64,000 nucleotides of DNA from Escallonia rubra (GCA_033065855.1 JAVXUO010003214.1:1-64000), one strand, 5' to 3'; positions 26,001 through 37,112 are shown, numbered from the stretch's first letter. Notes: generated by a model from the sequence alone, not told the origin. Program-made: numbers and translations.

Positions 26001-26487
26001 TGTTTTTCTTCTATTCAATGCCTTGTGCCAGCGTACAGTTGAGAGCCTTATTAGTAAACTCTATCCTTACTCAGAAAATGTATTGTAATGCAACTTTTGA
26101 TCTTCACTGCAGTTATGTTGTTGATGCTGCTGATCCTGATAACCTTAGCGTCTCAAAGAGTGAACTCCATGATCTGCTGAGCAAGCCTTCTCTGAGCGGG
26201 ATTCCGTTACTGGTGTTAGGCAACAAGATTGACAAACCAGGAGCCCTATCCAAGCCGGCTCTGACTGATCAAATGTAAGTGGAGATTGTATTACCATCTT
26301 GATTGACAAGGTTTATATATGAAAACATATACGTAAGTTGGTACTAAGAATGGCCATAATGCTGTGCAGGGGGCTGAAATCTATAACTGATAGAGAAGTG
26401 TGCTGCTATATGATCTCATGCAAGAACTCAACCAACATCGATTCAGTCATTGATTGGCTCGTTAAGCATTCCAAGTCAAAGAGTTGA
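20014..26487 (+). CDS. ARL8: ARF-like small GTPase ARL8
   Basis: Six coding exons (20014-20051, 22307-22388, 22490-22522, 22652-22773, 26113-26274, 26370-26487) splice in frame to 184 residues, the standard ARL8 length. It starts with [13 protein letters not shown], the amphipathic ARL8 N-terminus. Next come the P-loop GLQNAGKTS (G1), MIPTVGFNM with the G2 threonine, [18 protein letters not shown] (G3 and switch II), NKID (G4) and SCK (G5). ARL8 is an ARF-family GTPase acting on endolysosomal and vacuolar membranes. In Arabidopsis ARL8 is also a host partner of TOM1 in tobamovirus replication. Every guanine-nucleotide motif is intact, so the protein should be functional. The fourth intron is 3.3 kb and has gathered a LINE remnant and a foldback element. 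The collinear Arabidopsis gene, from memory, is At5g67560. Confidence 0.97.
23395..23520. repeat. Foldback (MITE-like) with 24 bp perfect arms in an ARL8 intron
   Basis: TCCCAACCTTAGTCCCAAAA GTTG at 23401-23424 is exactly complementary to 23490-23513, with a spacer of 65 bp between the arms. Both lie inside intron 4 of ARL8, so the pre-mRNA can form a strong hairpin. It is most simply a small foldback transposon. No target duplication was identified. Confidence 0.7.
23560..25990 (+). mobile_element. Degenerate LINE (reverse transcriptase remnant) in ARL8 intron 4
   Basis: Several short frames match a plant LINE reverse transcriptase. [10 protein letters not shown] lies near 24608, followed by [17 protein letters not shown] at 24649-24699 (the usual MVFIDLEKAYDRVPRE block). 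MLFADD at 24872 is the catalytic FADD/YADD box and is followed by a helical segment to 24960. After an unrelated-looking interval (about 24961-25480), frames resembling the C-terminal part return, for example [10 protein letters not shown] with [11 protein letters not shown] around 25830-25890. Frames are broken by stops and shifts, so it is dead. It lies in the same orientation as ARL8. The outer limits are approximate. Confidence 0.6.
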
Positions 26488-26835
26488 GGAGATTGTTTTC
26501 TTGCACTTCGGGTTTGTGTTCTTTTTAAGTTTTCTGAAGGATGGATGTTTGGGTTGGAGTTGGTGAGATTTTCGTCTTTTTAACTTGGTTGTCGGTCTGA
26601 CCGCTGCTTTCTTCGGCATTATATTGTATATTAAATGATTACTCTCTACTAATTGAGAAGGGTTCTTTTCTTGAGTTAAAATTGGGAGTGTTTCTCTCTC
26701 TCTCTCCACAGAACTTTAGACAGAAATTTGTCACTTCGGTGTTTTCTCCCCATGTAAAGTTTCGAGTTAATGCAAATCCAACCCTTTTAGTTCTAGAGGT
26801 AAATGGCGGAACTTGAAGAAAAACTCGGCTATAAG
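26488..26835 (+). other. 3' UTR of ARL8 and short spacer
   Basis: T-rich 3' flank following the ARL8 stop codon, with a CTCTCTCTCTCT run near 26695. It ends with GCTATAAG (26828-26835), the left target duplication of the adjacent hAT-like element. Confidence 0.5.
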
Positions 26836-27518
26836 CATTGTTATGAAAGGCGCCGCGCCCCTAAGGCACAAAGGGTTTTTAGAGCCTAGGCACAAGGTTC
26901 AGGCGTTGGCCTTTTCTAAGCGAAATACAAAATAAAATAAATAGATATCAATGCTTTGAATCTATAAAATCACATAAAAAATTCAAAATATGGCAATTAA
27001 ATAAGCTTTTAAAACTAGAAAATATTTAGATCCAATGAGAAGTAAATAACTCTAAGTGAACATGACACCATCATCTTCGTCATTAGTAAGGGCCAAGGCA
27101 ACAAAAAAAAAATTCTTTTCAAAGTGAATTATAGGCTTCAAGGTCAATATAAATTCCTCTTAAATTTCATCTTCTTTGTCTACATAGTGAATTGAATGGG
27201 TAGATCTACTTGGAAGATAACGATATTTGGCAATGGGACACTTGCACAGTGAACGGTAACAAGAGAATAGATTAATTGGCAATTTAGGTTTTTATTTTTA
27301 TTTTAGATATTGATTCATGATTTTATGAAAGAAAAATTGATAAACAATAAACGGTTGAGATAATGCCACAATATCACATTTCAAATGCTTGATTTTTATG
27401 GCTTTTATTTGCACCTTCATCCTCGCCTTGTGCTTAGGCGCGCGCCTCTTTGAAAGAACTAAGCTTAGCCCTAGGTGAGGTGTCATCCCTGCGTCTAGGC
27501 ACGCTTTTGATTACATTG
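26836..27518. mobile_element. Nonautonomous hAT-like transposon, 683 bp
   Basis: The element begins CATTGTTATGAAAGGCG. The complement of its right end begins CAATGTAATCAAAAGCG, giving imperfect terminal inverted repeats (about 13 of 17 matching). It is flanked by GCTATAAG (26828-26835) and ACTATAAG (27519-27526), an 8 bp target duplication with one mismatch, as hAT transposases make. Subterminal regions are GC-rich and mutually inverted (GCCTAGGCACAAGG on the left, GCCTAAGCACAAGG in the complement of the right). The interior is AT-rich and noncoding, with no transposase, so it depends on one supplied elsewhere. Confidence 0.75.
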
Positions 27519-28913
27519 ACTATAAGACATAAAGCACGTTTGTGAAATTTTTTTTTTTTTTTTGGCTAATGAATGTTTTTTGGTAATAACAGAATTAATT
27601 TTCAAAATAGTCTTAAACAAAATTGTGCATATTCAATAACGTCTGCAAAAGTTGTAAAAGATCTTGTTGAAAGATGTGAAAATTGTTTGGAACAACTAGG
27701 GCATCAAGGAGATAAATATGTGATAATTTAACACATACACGATTCTCTATATTTTGTAAGCGAACTATCTATTGTGGTTGATCTTTCGCCCTTTTGTACC
27801 GTCACATCTTCTCAGAGTATTTAGAAGAATAATTAGTGAAAAAATACAACTTAGCAATGAGTAAGTTTAAAAGCAGTATAGCCAAAGTAGTAATATGTGT
27901 GAATAACTCTCTCTCTTCTCCCACCGTTTGCTAGATGCATGCATTAGAGATTAGTGAACACCAATATAATTAATCTTAAAAAGGCTTTCAATGTATCATT
28001 TCGCAAATACTGTGAGGGTAATTTAGTTTTTTTTTTTTTTTTTGTTGGTCAAACCTTGTTTCTTCAAAAGAGTTTAAAAGTAGAAACTCCAAGGGTTTAA
28101 ACTTTAAACAGTTTTTCTCTTTTTGAGGGGATGTTTTAAACACCTTTTTTATTTTTGTCAAACACTTATCAAAGCTGTTTTAAAAGGTCTAAAGTAGATT
28201 GGACAACTCTAAAGTGCATCTCAAACTATTTGAAGAAAGTACACCATTTTGAATGAAACCAATTTAGAAGGATTAGGAATCTTCATATGTTCTTTACTAG
28301 GGATATTATTTGTTGGTATCCTTAAAAATGTCAAATAAAAGTTATAAAGCGAAAGTTAAAGAGCCTGTAATGTTCATCGATCTTTTGTTAGGTTGTTACG
28401 GTAACAGAGAAAATGTAATTTCACGATAGCTTCACACCATGACACCCTATGCGCGTATGACGTGATTGCTTACAAAAATATTTTGCTCAAGAAATTATAA
28501 TTAATTATGTATTTGTGATAAATTTACACTCTTTTTTTATTAAATAAGTAATCCGGTTATAAAAAATAAAAAAAAATTATCATTTGTGCTCTATTTTTAA
28601 CCAATTATATCCATATTCATTTTTAAATACGTCAAATTATTGCTATATGTTCTCTAAAAATCTCAAGCCAAACTCAAATGGTAGTCAGCGAGTGAGATAT
28701 TTGCTTCCCTAACGGATGAAGATGTCATTCGTATTTTGACTGAAATTTGAAATTATCTTAACTAATTTGTTCATAGTGGTTAGTCCAAATTTTGTGTAAT
28801 TATCTTAGCTAATCGGTCCAATTTTTTTTGTAATTATTTTAACTAATCTGTTTATATTGGTTGGTCCAAATTTTGTATAAAACTTGTAATTTTTCAGAGA
28901 GAGAGAGAGAGAG

Positions 28914-28944
<31 letters not shown>

Positions 28945-28950
28945 AAAAAG
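27519..28950. other. AT-rich intergenic DNA with microsatellites
   Basis: No gene was recognised. It contains T runs at about 27549-27564 and 28028-28044. A loosely repeated TAATTATCTTAACTAATTTG / TCCAAATTTTGT unit lies at 28745-28880 (about two and a half copies). A compound (GA)n(TA)n microsatellite lies at 28898-28940, directly before the large inverted-repeat element. Confidence 0.5.
28898..28940. repeat. Compound (GA)n(TA)n microsatellite
   Basis: GAGAGAGAGAGAGAGA is followed by about 13 TA units. It ends ten bases before the terminal inverted repeat at 28951. Confidence 0.95.
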
Positions 28951-29230
28951 GGTTAATTACAAAACTGTCTCCTGAGGTTTACACGTTTTTGCACTTTGCC
29001 TCCCGTGTTTACAACTTTTGCAATAATGTCCCTCGAGGTTGACAAAATCGTTGCAAAGAGCTCCAAAATTGGACGTCCGTCCAATTTTGGGCGTTAAGTC
29101 CGCATGTGCACAGCACATGCCGTTTTGGCATGGGCAAATTTGTAATTTCCTACCCATCTTCCCCACCACCGTGTTCATCTCTGTTCATCTCTCTCTCTCT
29201 CTCTCTCTCTCTCTGTTCATCCATCTCCAG

Positions 29231-29573
29231 GAGAAGACCCTCTGCTTCTTCCCGATCTCCTTCGGCAAGAAGAACTGCTACGTCATCCCGGGCCTCCCCC
29301 TCGGCAGGTACTACATCCGCACCTTCACCGTCTACGACAACTTCGACGGCAAGTCCCACTCCCCGTCACTCCACCTGTCCGTCGAGGGCAACCTCGTCTT
29401 CTCGTGGCGCTCGCCGTGGCAGAAGGATGTGAGCCGCTCCGGCGCGTACTCCGATCTGATCGCGTTCGTCTCCGACGGCGAGGCTGACATCTGCTTCTAC
29501 AACATTGCCACTGACTACCCGGTCATTGCATCGTTAAAGCTCATACAAATCGATCCGGCCTCATACGACTCCA
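29231..29573 (+). pseudogene. Captured malectin-like domain fragment, copy 1
   Basis: An open frame of about 114 codons encodes a malectin-like (di-glucose-binding) ectodomain piece of plant receptor-like proteins. It has GRYYIRTFTVYDNFDGKSHS, then LVFSWRSPWQKDVSRSGAYS, DLIAFVSDGEADICFYNIAT and an end at IQIDPASYDS. There is no N-terminal signal peptide, kinase or LRR part, and no start codon of its own. It is read in frame from an upstream non-AUG-supported ORF that begins inside the left TIR. GC content is far above that of the flanking DNA. It is a captured gene fragment rather than a working gene. Confidence 0.75.
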
Positions 29574-29837
29574 GGAGAAGACCCTCTGCTTCTTCCCGAT
29601 CTCCTTCGGTAAGAAGAACAACTACGTCATCCCGGGCCTCCCCCTCGGCAGGTACTATATCCGCACCTTCACCGTCTACGACAACTTCAACGACAAGTCC
29701 CACTCCCCGTCATTCCACCTCTCCGTCGAGGGCAACCTCGACTTCTTGTGGCGCTCGCCGTGGCAGAAGGATGTGAGCCGCTCCGGCGCGTAATCCGATC
29801 TGATCGCGTTCGTATTCGACGGCGAGGCTGACATCAA
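29571..29837 (+). pseudogene. Captured malectin-like fragment, duplicated copy 2
   Basis: This nearly repeats copy 1 at an offset of 344 bp, so it is out of frame with it. It keeps GRYYIRTFTVYDNFNDKSHS but acquires a stop where copy 1 has Tyr (GCGTAC became GCGTAA at 29788-29793). It ends after the codons for DGEAD-I. The duplication arose after capture or during element formation. It cannot encode a complete domain. Confidence 0.75.
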
Positions 29838-29945
29838 GTGAAGGCGTTAGATTTTGCAAAGCCAAGTGAACAGCAGGTAAAGGCGGTGGCGCCAGAGGGG
29901 AAGGAAGAGAGGAAGCATTACAGAGGAGTGAGGCAGAGGCCGTGG
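29838..29945 (+). pseudogene. Captured ERF/AP2 transcription factor fragment
   Basis: A frame of about 36 codons ends in KHYRGVRQRPW (29913-29945), the diagnostic start of the AP2/ERF DNA-binding domain. The acidic and basic linker VKAVAPEGKEER precedes it. The domain stops after PW, where a complete ERF would continue with GKF/GKW, and a stop follows within two codons. Only the N-terminal strand of the domain remains, so it cannot bind DNA. Confidence 0.75.
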
Positions 29946-30351
29946 GAGCTGTAAACACAAAGTAGAGAGAGAGAGATGAACATGGTGGTGGGGAAGATGG
30001 GTAGGAAATTACAAATTTGCCCATGCCAAAACGGCATGTGCTGTGCACATGCGGACTTAACGCCCGTCCGTCCAATTTTGGAGCTCTTTGCAACGATTTT
30101 GTCAACCTCGAGGGACATTATTGTAAAAGTTATAAATATGGAGGGTAAAGTGTAAAAACGTGTAAATTTCAGGGGACAGTTTTGTAATTAACCAAAAAAA
30201 AAAAAAAAAGAAAGAAAACCTCAAATGGTGGAAGTGAAGCATTAGTTCTTATCCCGAGACCGTACACCCCAAATTTGCTTCTTACCTTTGGCAGTTGCAG
30301 TTGCAGTTCCAGTTTTCTTCAGGAGCCTCACTCGGACATTCCGTCACAACC

Positions 30352-33300
30352 ATGGAAGCTTCAACAGCACCTCATCACTTTCCTGGTCCCCCAACCGACC
30401 GAAGCACGGACAAAATCAAGCAAAAACTCCTCAAACAAGGCGTATACCCAACTCCTAGAATCATCCACACCCTCCGCAAAAAGCAACTCCAGAAAGCTCT
30501 TCGCAAATCAAACAAAGAAACCCAGTTACCAGACCAAACACAAATCCTCACTGACTCCCAACGACAAGCCATAGCCGAAGAAGCCCACTTTCAAACTCTA
30601 AAGGCCGAGTACAAGACCTTCAATAGAGCCGTAAATGCCCAAATTGGAGATAATAATGATGGGGTTAAGATGATAGGGAGGCCATGGGAGAGGGTGGAGA
30701 GGGCTAAATTGAGGGAGCTTGCGAGTGGGAGTGGTGAGTACGGTGGAGAGAAGCTGAAGGGTGAGCATTTAAGGGAATTGGGTGATTTTATTGAGAGTGA
30801 GAGGATTAAGTTTGGGTGGCTTTTGGATGATGATATTGAAATGGACGATGGTTGGCTGGAGAAGAAGGAAGACTGGGCCCCGCCGAAGCGGCGTGGCGGT
30901 GATGCTGAGACGATTCGGTTTCTTGTGGAGAAGTAAGTGCTGTGAGCGGGTGTATGTGAATGTTGGTGGTCGTGGGTGTATCTCTCTCTGTGTGTGCACA
31001 CCTGTGTGTTTTCAGGATTGAGCACGTAAATCAATGTGTTAATCCGTGTGTGCATGTCGTGTGTGTGTGTGTGTGTTTTGGTGTGAGTGGTAAGTAGGTA
31101 CATGTTAAGCATGCACAATTGAGTTATTGTTTGTGGGGGGTGTGTGTGTACTGAAGGCTGTAAGCCAATATGTCTGTATCTGTATGCGCGTGTTTTTTTT
31201 TTTTTTTTGGATTAAGCATTTAGGTCAATGTGTGTGCATGTTGAAGGCTGACAAGTGGTTCATTGTGTAGAATGAGTGGTAAAGAGCTAAGTGTGAAGGA
31301 CTGGAAGTTTTCGAGGACGATGAGACAATCAGGCTTACAGTTTACTGAAGGGCAATTGCTGAAGATTCTTGAAGGTTTTGGGAATAGAGGAGAGTGGAGG
31401 CATGCATTATCTGTTGTGGAGTGGGTCTACAACTCTAAGGAACACAGACACTACAAGAGCAGGTTCTTTACCCGTGTTTTAAATTTACGCTTTGAACGGA
31501 GTATATTGGTCTCTTTTGAACGGACAATAAATAACTTGTAGCTGTAGGGTTAGACAGTATGTTGAGGTAGTTGATAGAGCTTCAGAAATAGAGGATGATC
31601 TAGCGGACCAAAAAACGTAATATAGGGTTTTGAAGTTTGGCCAAATTAGGGCCATTAACTGAATTATACTGTAAATTTTATATGCAGCAATATGTACCTA
31701 ACTGGATTTAGCTGCCAGCCTGTTTTGATCCATTTCTTTCATTCGGAGACATGGTTTGTTTTTCTTGTAATGTTTACACTAGGATTCTAGGCAAAAACTG
31801 GAGAAAAGGTCTTACATCCTCCGTTGTGTCTGCGTAGTTTATAATCAGCCTTCTACTTAGCATTTCGTCAAACAACAAACATATCCTTCTTCATCTTGAG
31901 CAAACTCCTATTTGATACTGACTCGCTCCCTTTGCAATTAAAGTGTGGGCTGCTTGATATACTGATATTCTATCGATCTGGATATCACATGTCTTTATGC
32001 TCTCTTTTTAGTAAGTAACGTCTAGAATTATATGCATATATGTTACACGGGACTTTGACTAAAGATTATAGGTTGGCGGTTGGCCTACTTCCTCCTCCAT
32101 CATTTACTTTGCTCTAGATGTGTATAGTAAGTTCTTTCTTTTACATGTTCTCTGCACTTGTTAGCTTTGTTCTGCAAAGAATGATATTGCATTTTGTAGG
32201 TTTGTATACACAAAGCTCTTGGCAGTTCTTGGGAAAGCGCAGAGACCTCATGAAGCTCTTAAAATCTTCAATTTGATGCGTGTAATGATCAAAACTGTAA
32301 TTTATATGTTTGAATACCTTTTTAGTTTTTGATAGTATTGTTGGACATATTATGACTTCCACTTATTTAGGGAGACTGCCACATATACCCAGATATGCCT
32401 GCATACCACAGTGTTGCTATTGCACTGAGTCAAGCTGGTCTTGTGAAAGAATTGATGAACTTAATTGAAAGCATGAAGCAGAAACCTTCTAGAAGAATTA
32501 AGAATTCATCTCGCAAGAACTGGGACCCGGTTCTTCAACCGGACGTGGTTGTGTTTAATGCTGTAAGTTGGTGTTACAATAACTAGATCACATGATTCAC
32601 CCAAATAGTACTTGATCATTCCAAACGTTTGCCAGGTGCTAAATGCTTGCGTTCCCACCTGTCAGTGGAGGGGAGTATCTTGGGTGTTTGAGCAGTTGAG
32701 AAAAAATGGTCTCAGACCTAACGGTGCAACTTATGGACTTGCCATGGAGGTAGTCACTGAACTGACATCTACTTGCATTGGGTTGGGTTGACTTAATCAG
32801 TAGCAATTGCTTTTCGTGTATATTAACCTGGAAGTTTGTGCTAATTATATTTTTGTGTGCACTACTATGACTTATCTTTGGCCCAAAAGTTGTTTAATTG
32901 TCAAGTAAAATCATGTCATTAAATATCTAATTGAGCTTTTTCCATTGAATTGTAAATGCGTAGTTACAATATCTTTCAGGTTGTGCTTTAGTTGGTTGAA
33001 CATATACTACCATTTTGACAATTTGTTAATCTTATAGTCAAATTTGCATCATATAGTGGTTATGAATCTTTCAATCCCAATTTTATCCTTGAATAGTAAA
33101 TGTGTTATCCTCAAATCGTATGCATATTTTCAATTGGAACGGAGTATTCCTACCTGAATATGTTATCCTCAAATTATATGCATATTCAAGCCTTACAGGT
33201 GGTGCTTGTTAAAAGGTAATGCTGCAATCTGGGAAGTATGACCTTGTCCACGAGTTCTTTGGGAAAATGAAAAGAAGTGGGGAAGCTTCAAAAGCTCTCA

Positions 33301-35656
33301 CCTATAAAGGTACATTTTTTCTTTTCATATGCTTTCAAGGGGGTTGATATATGATGCTCACACATACTATACATTCAACTTTTTAGTCCTTGTGAAGGCC
33401 TTTCGTGAGGAAGGTAAAGTTGATGAAGCTGTTCGAGCAGTCAGGGAGATGGAACATAGGGGGGTGGTTGGAACAGCCTGTGTGTATTATGAGTTAGCTT
33501 GTTGCTTTTGCGAGAACGGGAGGTGGCAAGAAGCTATGGCAGAGGTATATACTTCTTAAAATTTTACATTCGAACCTATGGAGGAACTTTATATGACGTT
33601 CAAGGTAGAATAGCACACTATACCTCTCCAAGGGTAGGATAATTTTCATAACATTGTTCAATGTATTACTGGTGTTCGTTTCGTGGTCATTACTCAAGGA
33701 GGACTGTTGTTCTTTCTTTAGATTCTGCTTTCATTGTTGAAGTTTCTAAGAGAATTAATGCTTAAATGAGCTGACCCGGAAATCAGAGACACCAGTACTT
33801 GGTAAATACTTGGTGATACGCCCATGTAGTTACTTTGTTGAATATGTGCATTTTAATCGGTCATGTTAGATAAGACTATTGCAGAGTTTGATGCACTCAC
33901 TCACTTGTGCAGTTGCAACTCAAAAATTTTCTGCTCAGCTGGCCATAGCCAATGTTTTTGTGCAAATACACTATACTTGTTTTGTCAGCAAAGTTTATTC
34001 TTCTTTTATACATGCCTGCAGTTTGAGAAGCTGAAAAAACTTCCTCGTGCTAAATCTTTGGAGGTTACTTTCACCGGCATGATTTTGTCCTCTTTGAGCG
34101 GTGGACATGTTGATGATTGTGTTTCCATCTTTGAGCACAGTAAAGAGCACTGTGCTCCTGACATAGGGATCATAAATGCGATGCTGAAAGTTTATGGGCA
34201 GAATGACATGTTTCTTAAAGCTAAAAAGTTGTTTATGGATACTAAGAGAGCTAATGTTGTCTCAAACACTTACCCGAATGATAGCGGATCTTCCTACTGT
34301 CCTGATGCATACACCTACAGTTCAATGCTCAAGGCATCTGCTAGTGCTCTGCAGTGGGAGTTTTTCGAGTATGTGTACAAAGAGATGGTTCTCTCAGGGT
34401 ATCAGCTTGATCATAGTAAACATGCATCCCTACTTGTGGAAGCGTCCCGAGCAGGGAAGGTAAACTTTATGCAGCCATCACCTTTCACACTATTTAAGTG
34501 TATCATGGATGTTTTTGAACCACAAGTTTTCTGGTTGATTTTTCTAGGTCACAGTGTGGCTCGTCATACTGAATTTAACAGTTTATATGCCTTTTGGGCT
34601 GAGAATACCTCGAAGGATGTACATATTATTTAAGGGAAAAATGCTATGCACTAAACTTTGCTGCTATGGCTTTAAGGTTTACAAAGATACTAACCACTAC
34701 TACAAAACACAACAAACAAAAACCCATAGCAAAACAAGTAAAAGCTAAGAAAATAAAAAAGAGTTTTGAGTCTTTCTGACACACTAGTTACATTCTTTTT
34801 TAGCTATGGCTACATGCTGGAAACTCGACTCACTCTCCTTTGTGTGAAACTAATTCAGAGTTTCAGTTTTAACCTTTCCCTTCTCTTTTCAATCTTGGTG
34901 CAGTGGTATCTGCTGGAGCATGCATTTGACACTATTTTGGAAGCTGGTGAAATACCTCAGCCATTATTCTTCACTGAAATGGTATGTCAAGCCACTGCTC
35001 GACATGATTATGAAAGAGCAAGCATAATTGCTTACGCCATGATTCATGTCCCATTTCAAGTAAGTGAAAAGCAGTGGATAGATCTCTTGGAGGAACACAC
35101 AGACAGAATCAGCAAAGCTAGTTTGAAGAAACTGTTGGACGCACTATCTACTCGTGGTTCGTCAAAGGAAGCCTCTGTTTCAAACTTGTTAAAATCCCTG
35201 CAATCTCTATGTGGATCTGGCAATATAAAGGATTTATCTAATCGGCTAGATTTTGGGAGTGAAGCTTTAGGTGAATCAGCAAATCCAATCGGGATCAGCC
35301 CTTGTGAGGATTTTCAAGGCAATGCTGATGACACGCTCAACATAGTGTCAGTTAATTGTAGGAGTATTGGAAGGGAAGATGATAGTGATTCAGACATCGA
35401 AGATGATACTTATCTAGACATCGAGAATCTTGGTTTCGGTATTAATGGGGAGGCTAGTCCATTGAGTGACATGGAGCCAGAGTCTATAGAACCTGGAGAT
35501 ATTGATGTAGTTAATGAGTTGGAACTTATGTCAAGCAGAGCCACTGATAGACGTCACAGATCAAACTTGCCTTCTGCCAACGAAATATTGGAAACCTGGA
35601 AGGAAAGCAGGAGAAAAGACGGCATTTACTTCTCCTTTCAGCTCGATTGGAAGTGA
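30352..35656 (+). CDS. DG1: DG1-like chloroplast pentatricopeptide repeat protein
   Basis: Nine exons (30352-30932, 31271-31462, 32200-32281, 32371-32562, 32636-32749, 33216-33309, 33387-33544, 34022-34459, 34904-35656) join in frame to 867 residues. The ATG opening MEASTAPHHFPGPP was preferred over an in-frame upstream ATG at 30295 because the family starts there. Landmarks include GVYPTPRIIHTLRKK, IGRPWERVERAKLRELASG and EWRHALSVVEWVY. A PPR array then runs from about residue 257 to 650 (KLLAVLGKAQRPHEALKIF, DVVVFNAVLNACVPT, NGLRPNGATYGLAMEVMLQ, GGHVDDCVSIF). An acidic C-terminal tail has SDSDIEDDTYLDIENL. Arabidopsis DELAYED GREENING 1 acts in plastids with sigma factor SIG6 to support early chloroplast transcription. 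The inverted-repeat element ends 158 bp before the start codon. Intron 1 contains a (GT)n tract. Confidence 0.9.
31051..31078. repeat. (GT)n microsatellite in DG1-like intron 1
   Basis: TGTCGTGTGTGTGTGTGTGTGTTTT lies within a wider GT-rich stretch (30985-31170) of the first intron. The minus-strand CA-rich ORF across it is an artefact of the repeat. Confidence 0.85.
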
Positions 35657-36599
35657 TTGTTTTGGACGACGAAAGTGAGCTAAAGGTTGGTTTTTTGGAC
35701 CAGTTTAATCACCGTATCGCCTGTCATTTCATTTTCTACCAAAAATACAGTGTAACCTATATCTTGTATCCTGTTCGGCATATGGAGAGCCGGAAGCAAT
35801 GGCGTATCTTGTATTGTGATATCTTGTAAATTGGACCTGATATGTGAATATATAGACATTCGAAAGTCTGGCTTTCCCCGTCTTCCTTGAGACGTAGGTT
35901 TTGCTGCACCCGGTCCCTGTGGACGACTTGCCACTAGGCCGATTTGGTTCAGAATGCAAAGCCTTTGTGTGGGATCAGCTAAATGAATTCTTTTCATTGC
36001 AATCTGGTCTTACCCATCGTTCGCTTCTCACCTTGTTATTCAACCAACCTGGGTCATGCGATGGTGCTTGCTTTGAGTGCACCATACATTTTTAACAGTT
36101 TTACTCTTGTGTACGAGGAAAAGTTAGTATCAAACGATTGAAAGTAGTGATTTTACAAAACCAACTCTTTCTTGCAAAACCATAAGGGTGGGTTTGGTAG
36201 ACATCTTCACTCATTTGATTGTAATTTTTGGTCATTGATTGAAGAATCAATTCTGAAGTAAAAAATATATCTTGTACCATAAACCACTGCGGATGTACCA
36301 TATGTTTTTTTCTAAAACTCGTTCTACTTTCTCATGCATAAACGTCTTGAATTGTAATCAAAAGGGAAAAAAGAGTAACACTGAAGTGAAGAGGGTTATC
36401 AATTGCAAATAGACCATAGATAGATGATCAGAAATGACGAACTTGGCCTTTGCTTCCCTCCCCAAAATTAGAAAACCTTAGAAGCCCAAAACCCACTAAA
36501 GCAGAAGTCTCCAATCACCGATCTGAAATGACGAGATTGCAGATGATCAATTGAGTGAAGAAACCCTCATAAACTAGAACCCTAAAATCTCCACACAAA
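35657..36599 (+). other. 3' UTR of the DG1-like gene and promoter of L7/L12
   Basis: The sequence just after the DG1-like stop probably forms its 3' UTR. The last few hundred bases lead to the L7/L12 gene, with CTAGAACCCTAAAATCTCC directly upstream of its start. AACCCTA is a telo-box-like motif common in plant ribosomal protein promoters. No other gene was seen. Confidence 0.5.
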
Positions 36600-37112
36600 A
36601 TGACCTCCATTATACCCTCCAAATCCCTCAACAAGCTCCTCGTCCTCCTCCGCCGTGCACCACCACCGCCCCATCTCCACCGCACCCTCTGCACCGCCAC
36701 CCAAGACACCCAGACCCAAAAGCTCGAGAGAATCGCCGACACCCTCATGAGCCTCACCAAGCTGGAAAGACACGACTACCAGATCCTCTTCAGCCACAAG
36801 ATGGGCCTCAACAGGTACGGCCCGCCCGTCGCCGGCCTCGGGTCACCCTCCGCCGGTACCGGGTCGGGCGCCGCCGCCGCCGAGGCCAAGGCGGAGAAGA
36901 CAGTCTTTGACGTCAAGATTGAGAAATTCGATGCGGCGGCCAAGATCAAGATTATCAAGGAAGTCAGGGTTTTTACGAATTTGGGTTTGAAGGAGGCCAA
37001 GGAGCTGGTGGAGAAGGCGCCTGTTGTGGTGACGAAAGGGATGACTAAAGAGGAGGCTGAGGCCGTTGCTGCCAAGCTCAGGGAGTTGGGTGCCACTGTG
37101 GTATTGGAATGA
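36600..37112 (+). CDS. Mitochondrial 50S-type ribosomal protein L7/L12
   Basis: An intronless 170-residue protein. The first 35 residues are rich in Arg, Ser and Leu with few acids ([14 protein letters not shown]), as in a mitochondrial presequence. An N-terminal dimerisation helix follows ([20 protein letters not shown]), then an Ala/Gly/Pro hinge (about 82-97). The C-terminal L7/L12 domain (about 101-170) contains [33 protein letters not shown] and [18 protein letters not shown]. This stalk protein recruits translation factors to the ribosome. It resembles the recalled Arabidopsis gene At4g37660, which lies next to an NAGS gene as it does here within 25 kb. The domain is complete. Confidence 0.92.
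   Translation: MTSIIPSKSLNKLLVLLRRAPPPPHLHRTLCTATQDTQTQKLERIADTLMSLTKLERHDYQILFSHKMGLNRYGPPVAGLGSPSAGTGSGAAAAEAKAEKTVFDVKIEKFDAAAKIKIIKEVRVFTNLGLKEAKELVEKAPVVVTKGMTKEEAEAVAAKLRELGATVVLE

Larger units (their letters stand above)
28951..30193. mobile_element. Gene-fragment-carrying TIR element (Pack-MULE-like)
   Basis: The left end starts GGTTAATTACAAAACTGTC, and the complement of the right end begins with the same 19 bases. The arms stay alignable for about 230 bp (28951-29190 against 30193-29965) and include a shared block around CGCATGTGCACAGCACATGC. Inside are GC-rich coding fragments foreign to the flanks: two copies of a malectin-like domain and a piece of an ERF/AP2 gene, all on the plus strand. 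Both ends abut A runs, which hides any target duplication. No transposase is present. Long TIRs plus captured exons fit a nonautonomous Mutator-like element; another TIR superfamily is possible. Confidence 0.75.

Noticed and set aside
29710..30105. Minus-strand 131-residue frame
   Set aside because: It is antisense to the captured malectin and ERF fragments and runs through the right TIR. Recognisable protein families are on the plus strand.
30591..31118. Minus-strand 175-residue frame
   Set aside because: It is antisense to exon 1 of the DG1-like gene and extends into a CA/GT repeat, giving a HTHTHT-type sequence.
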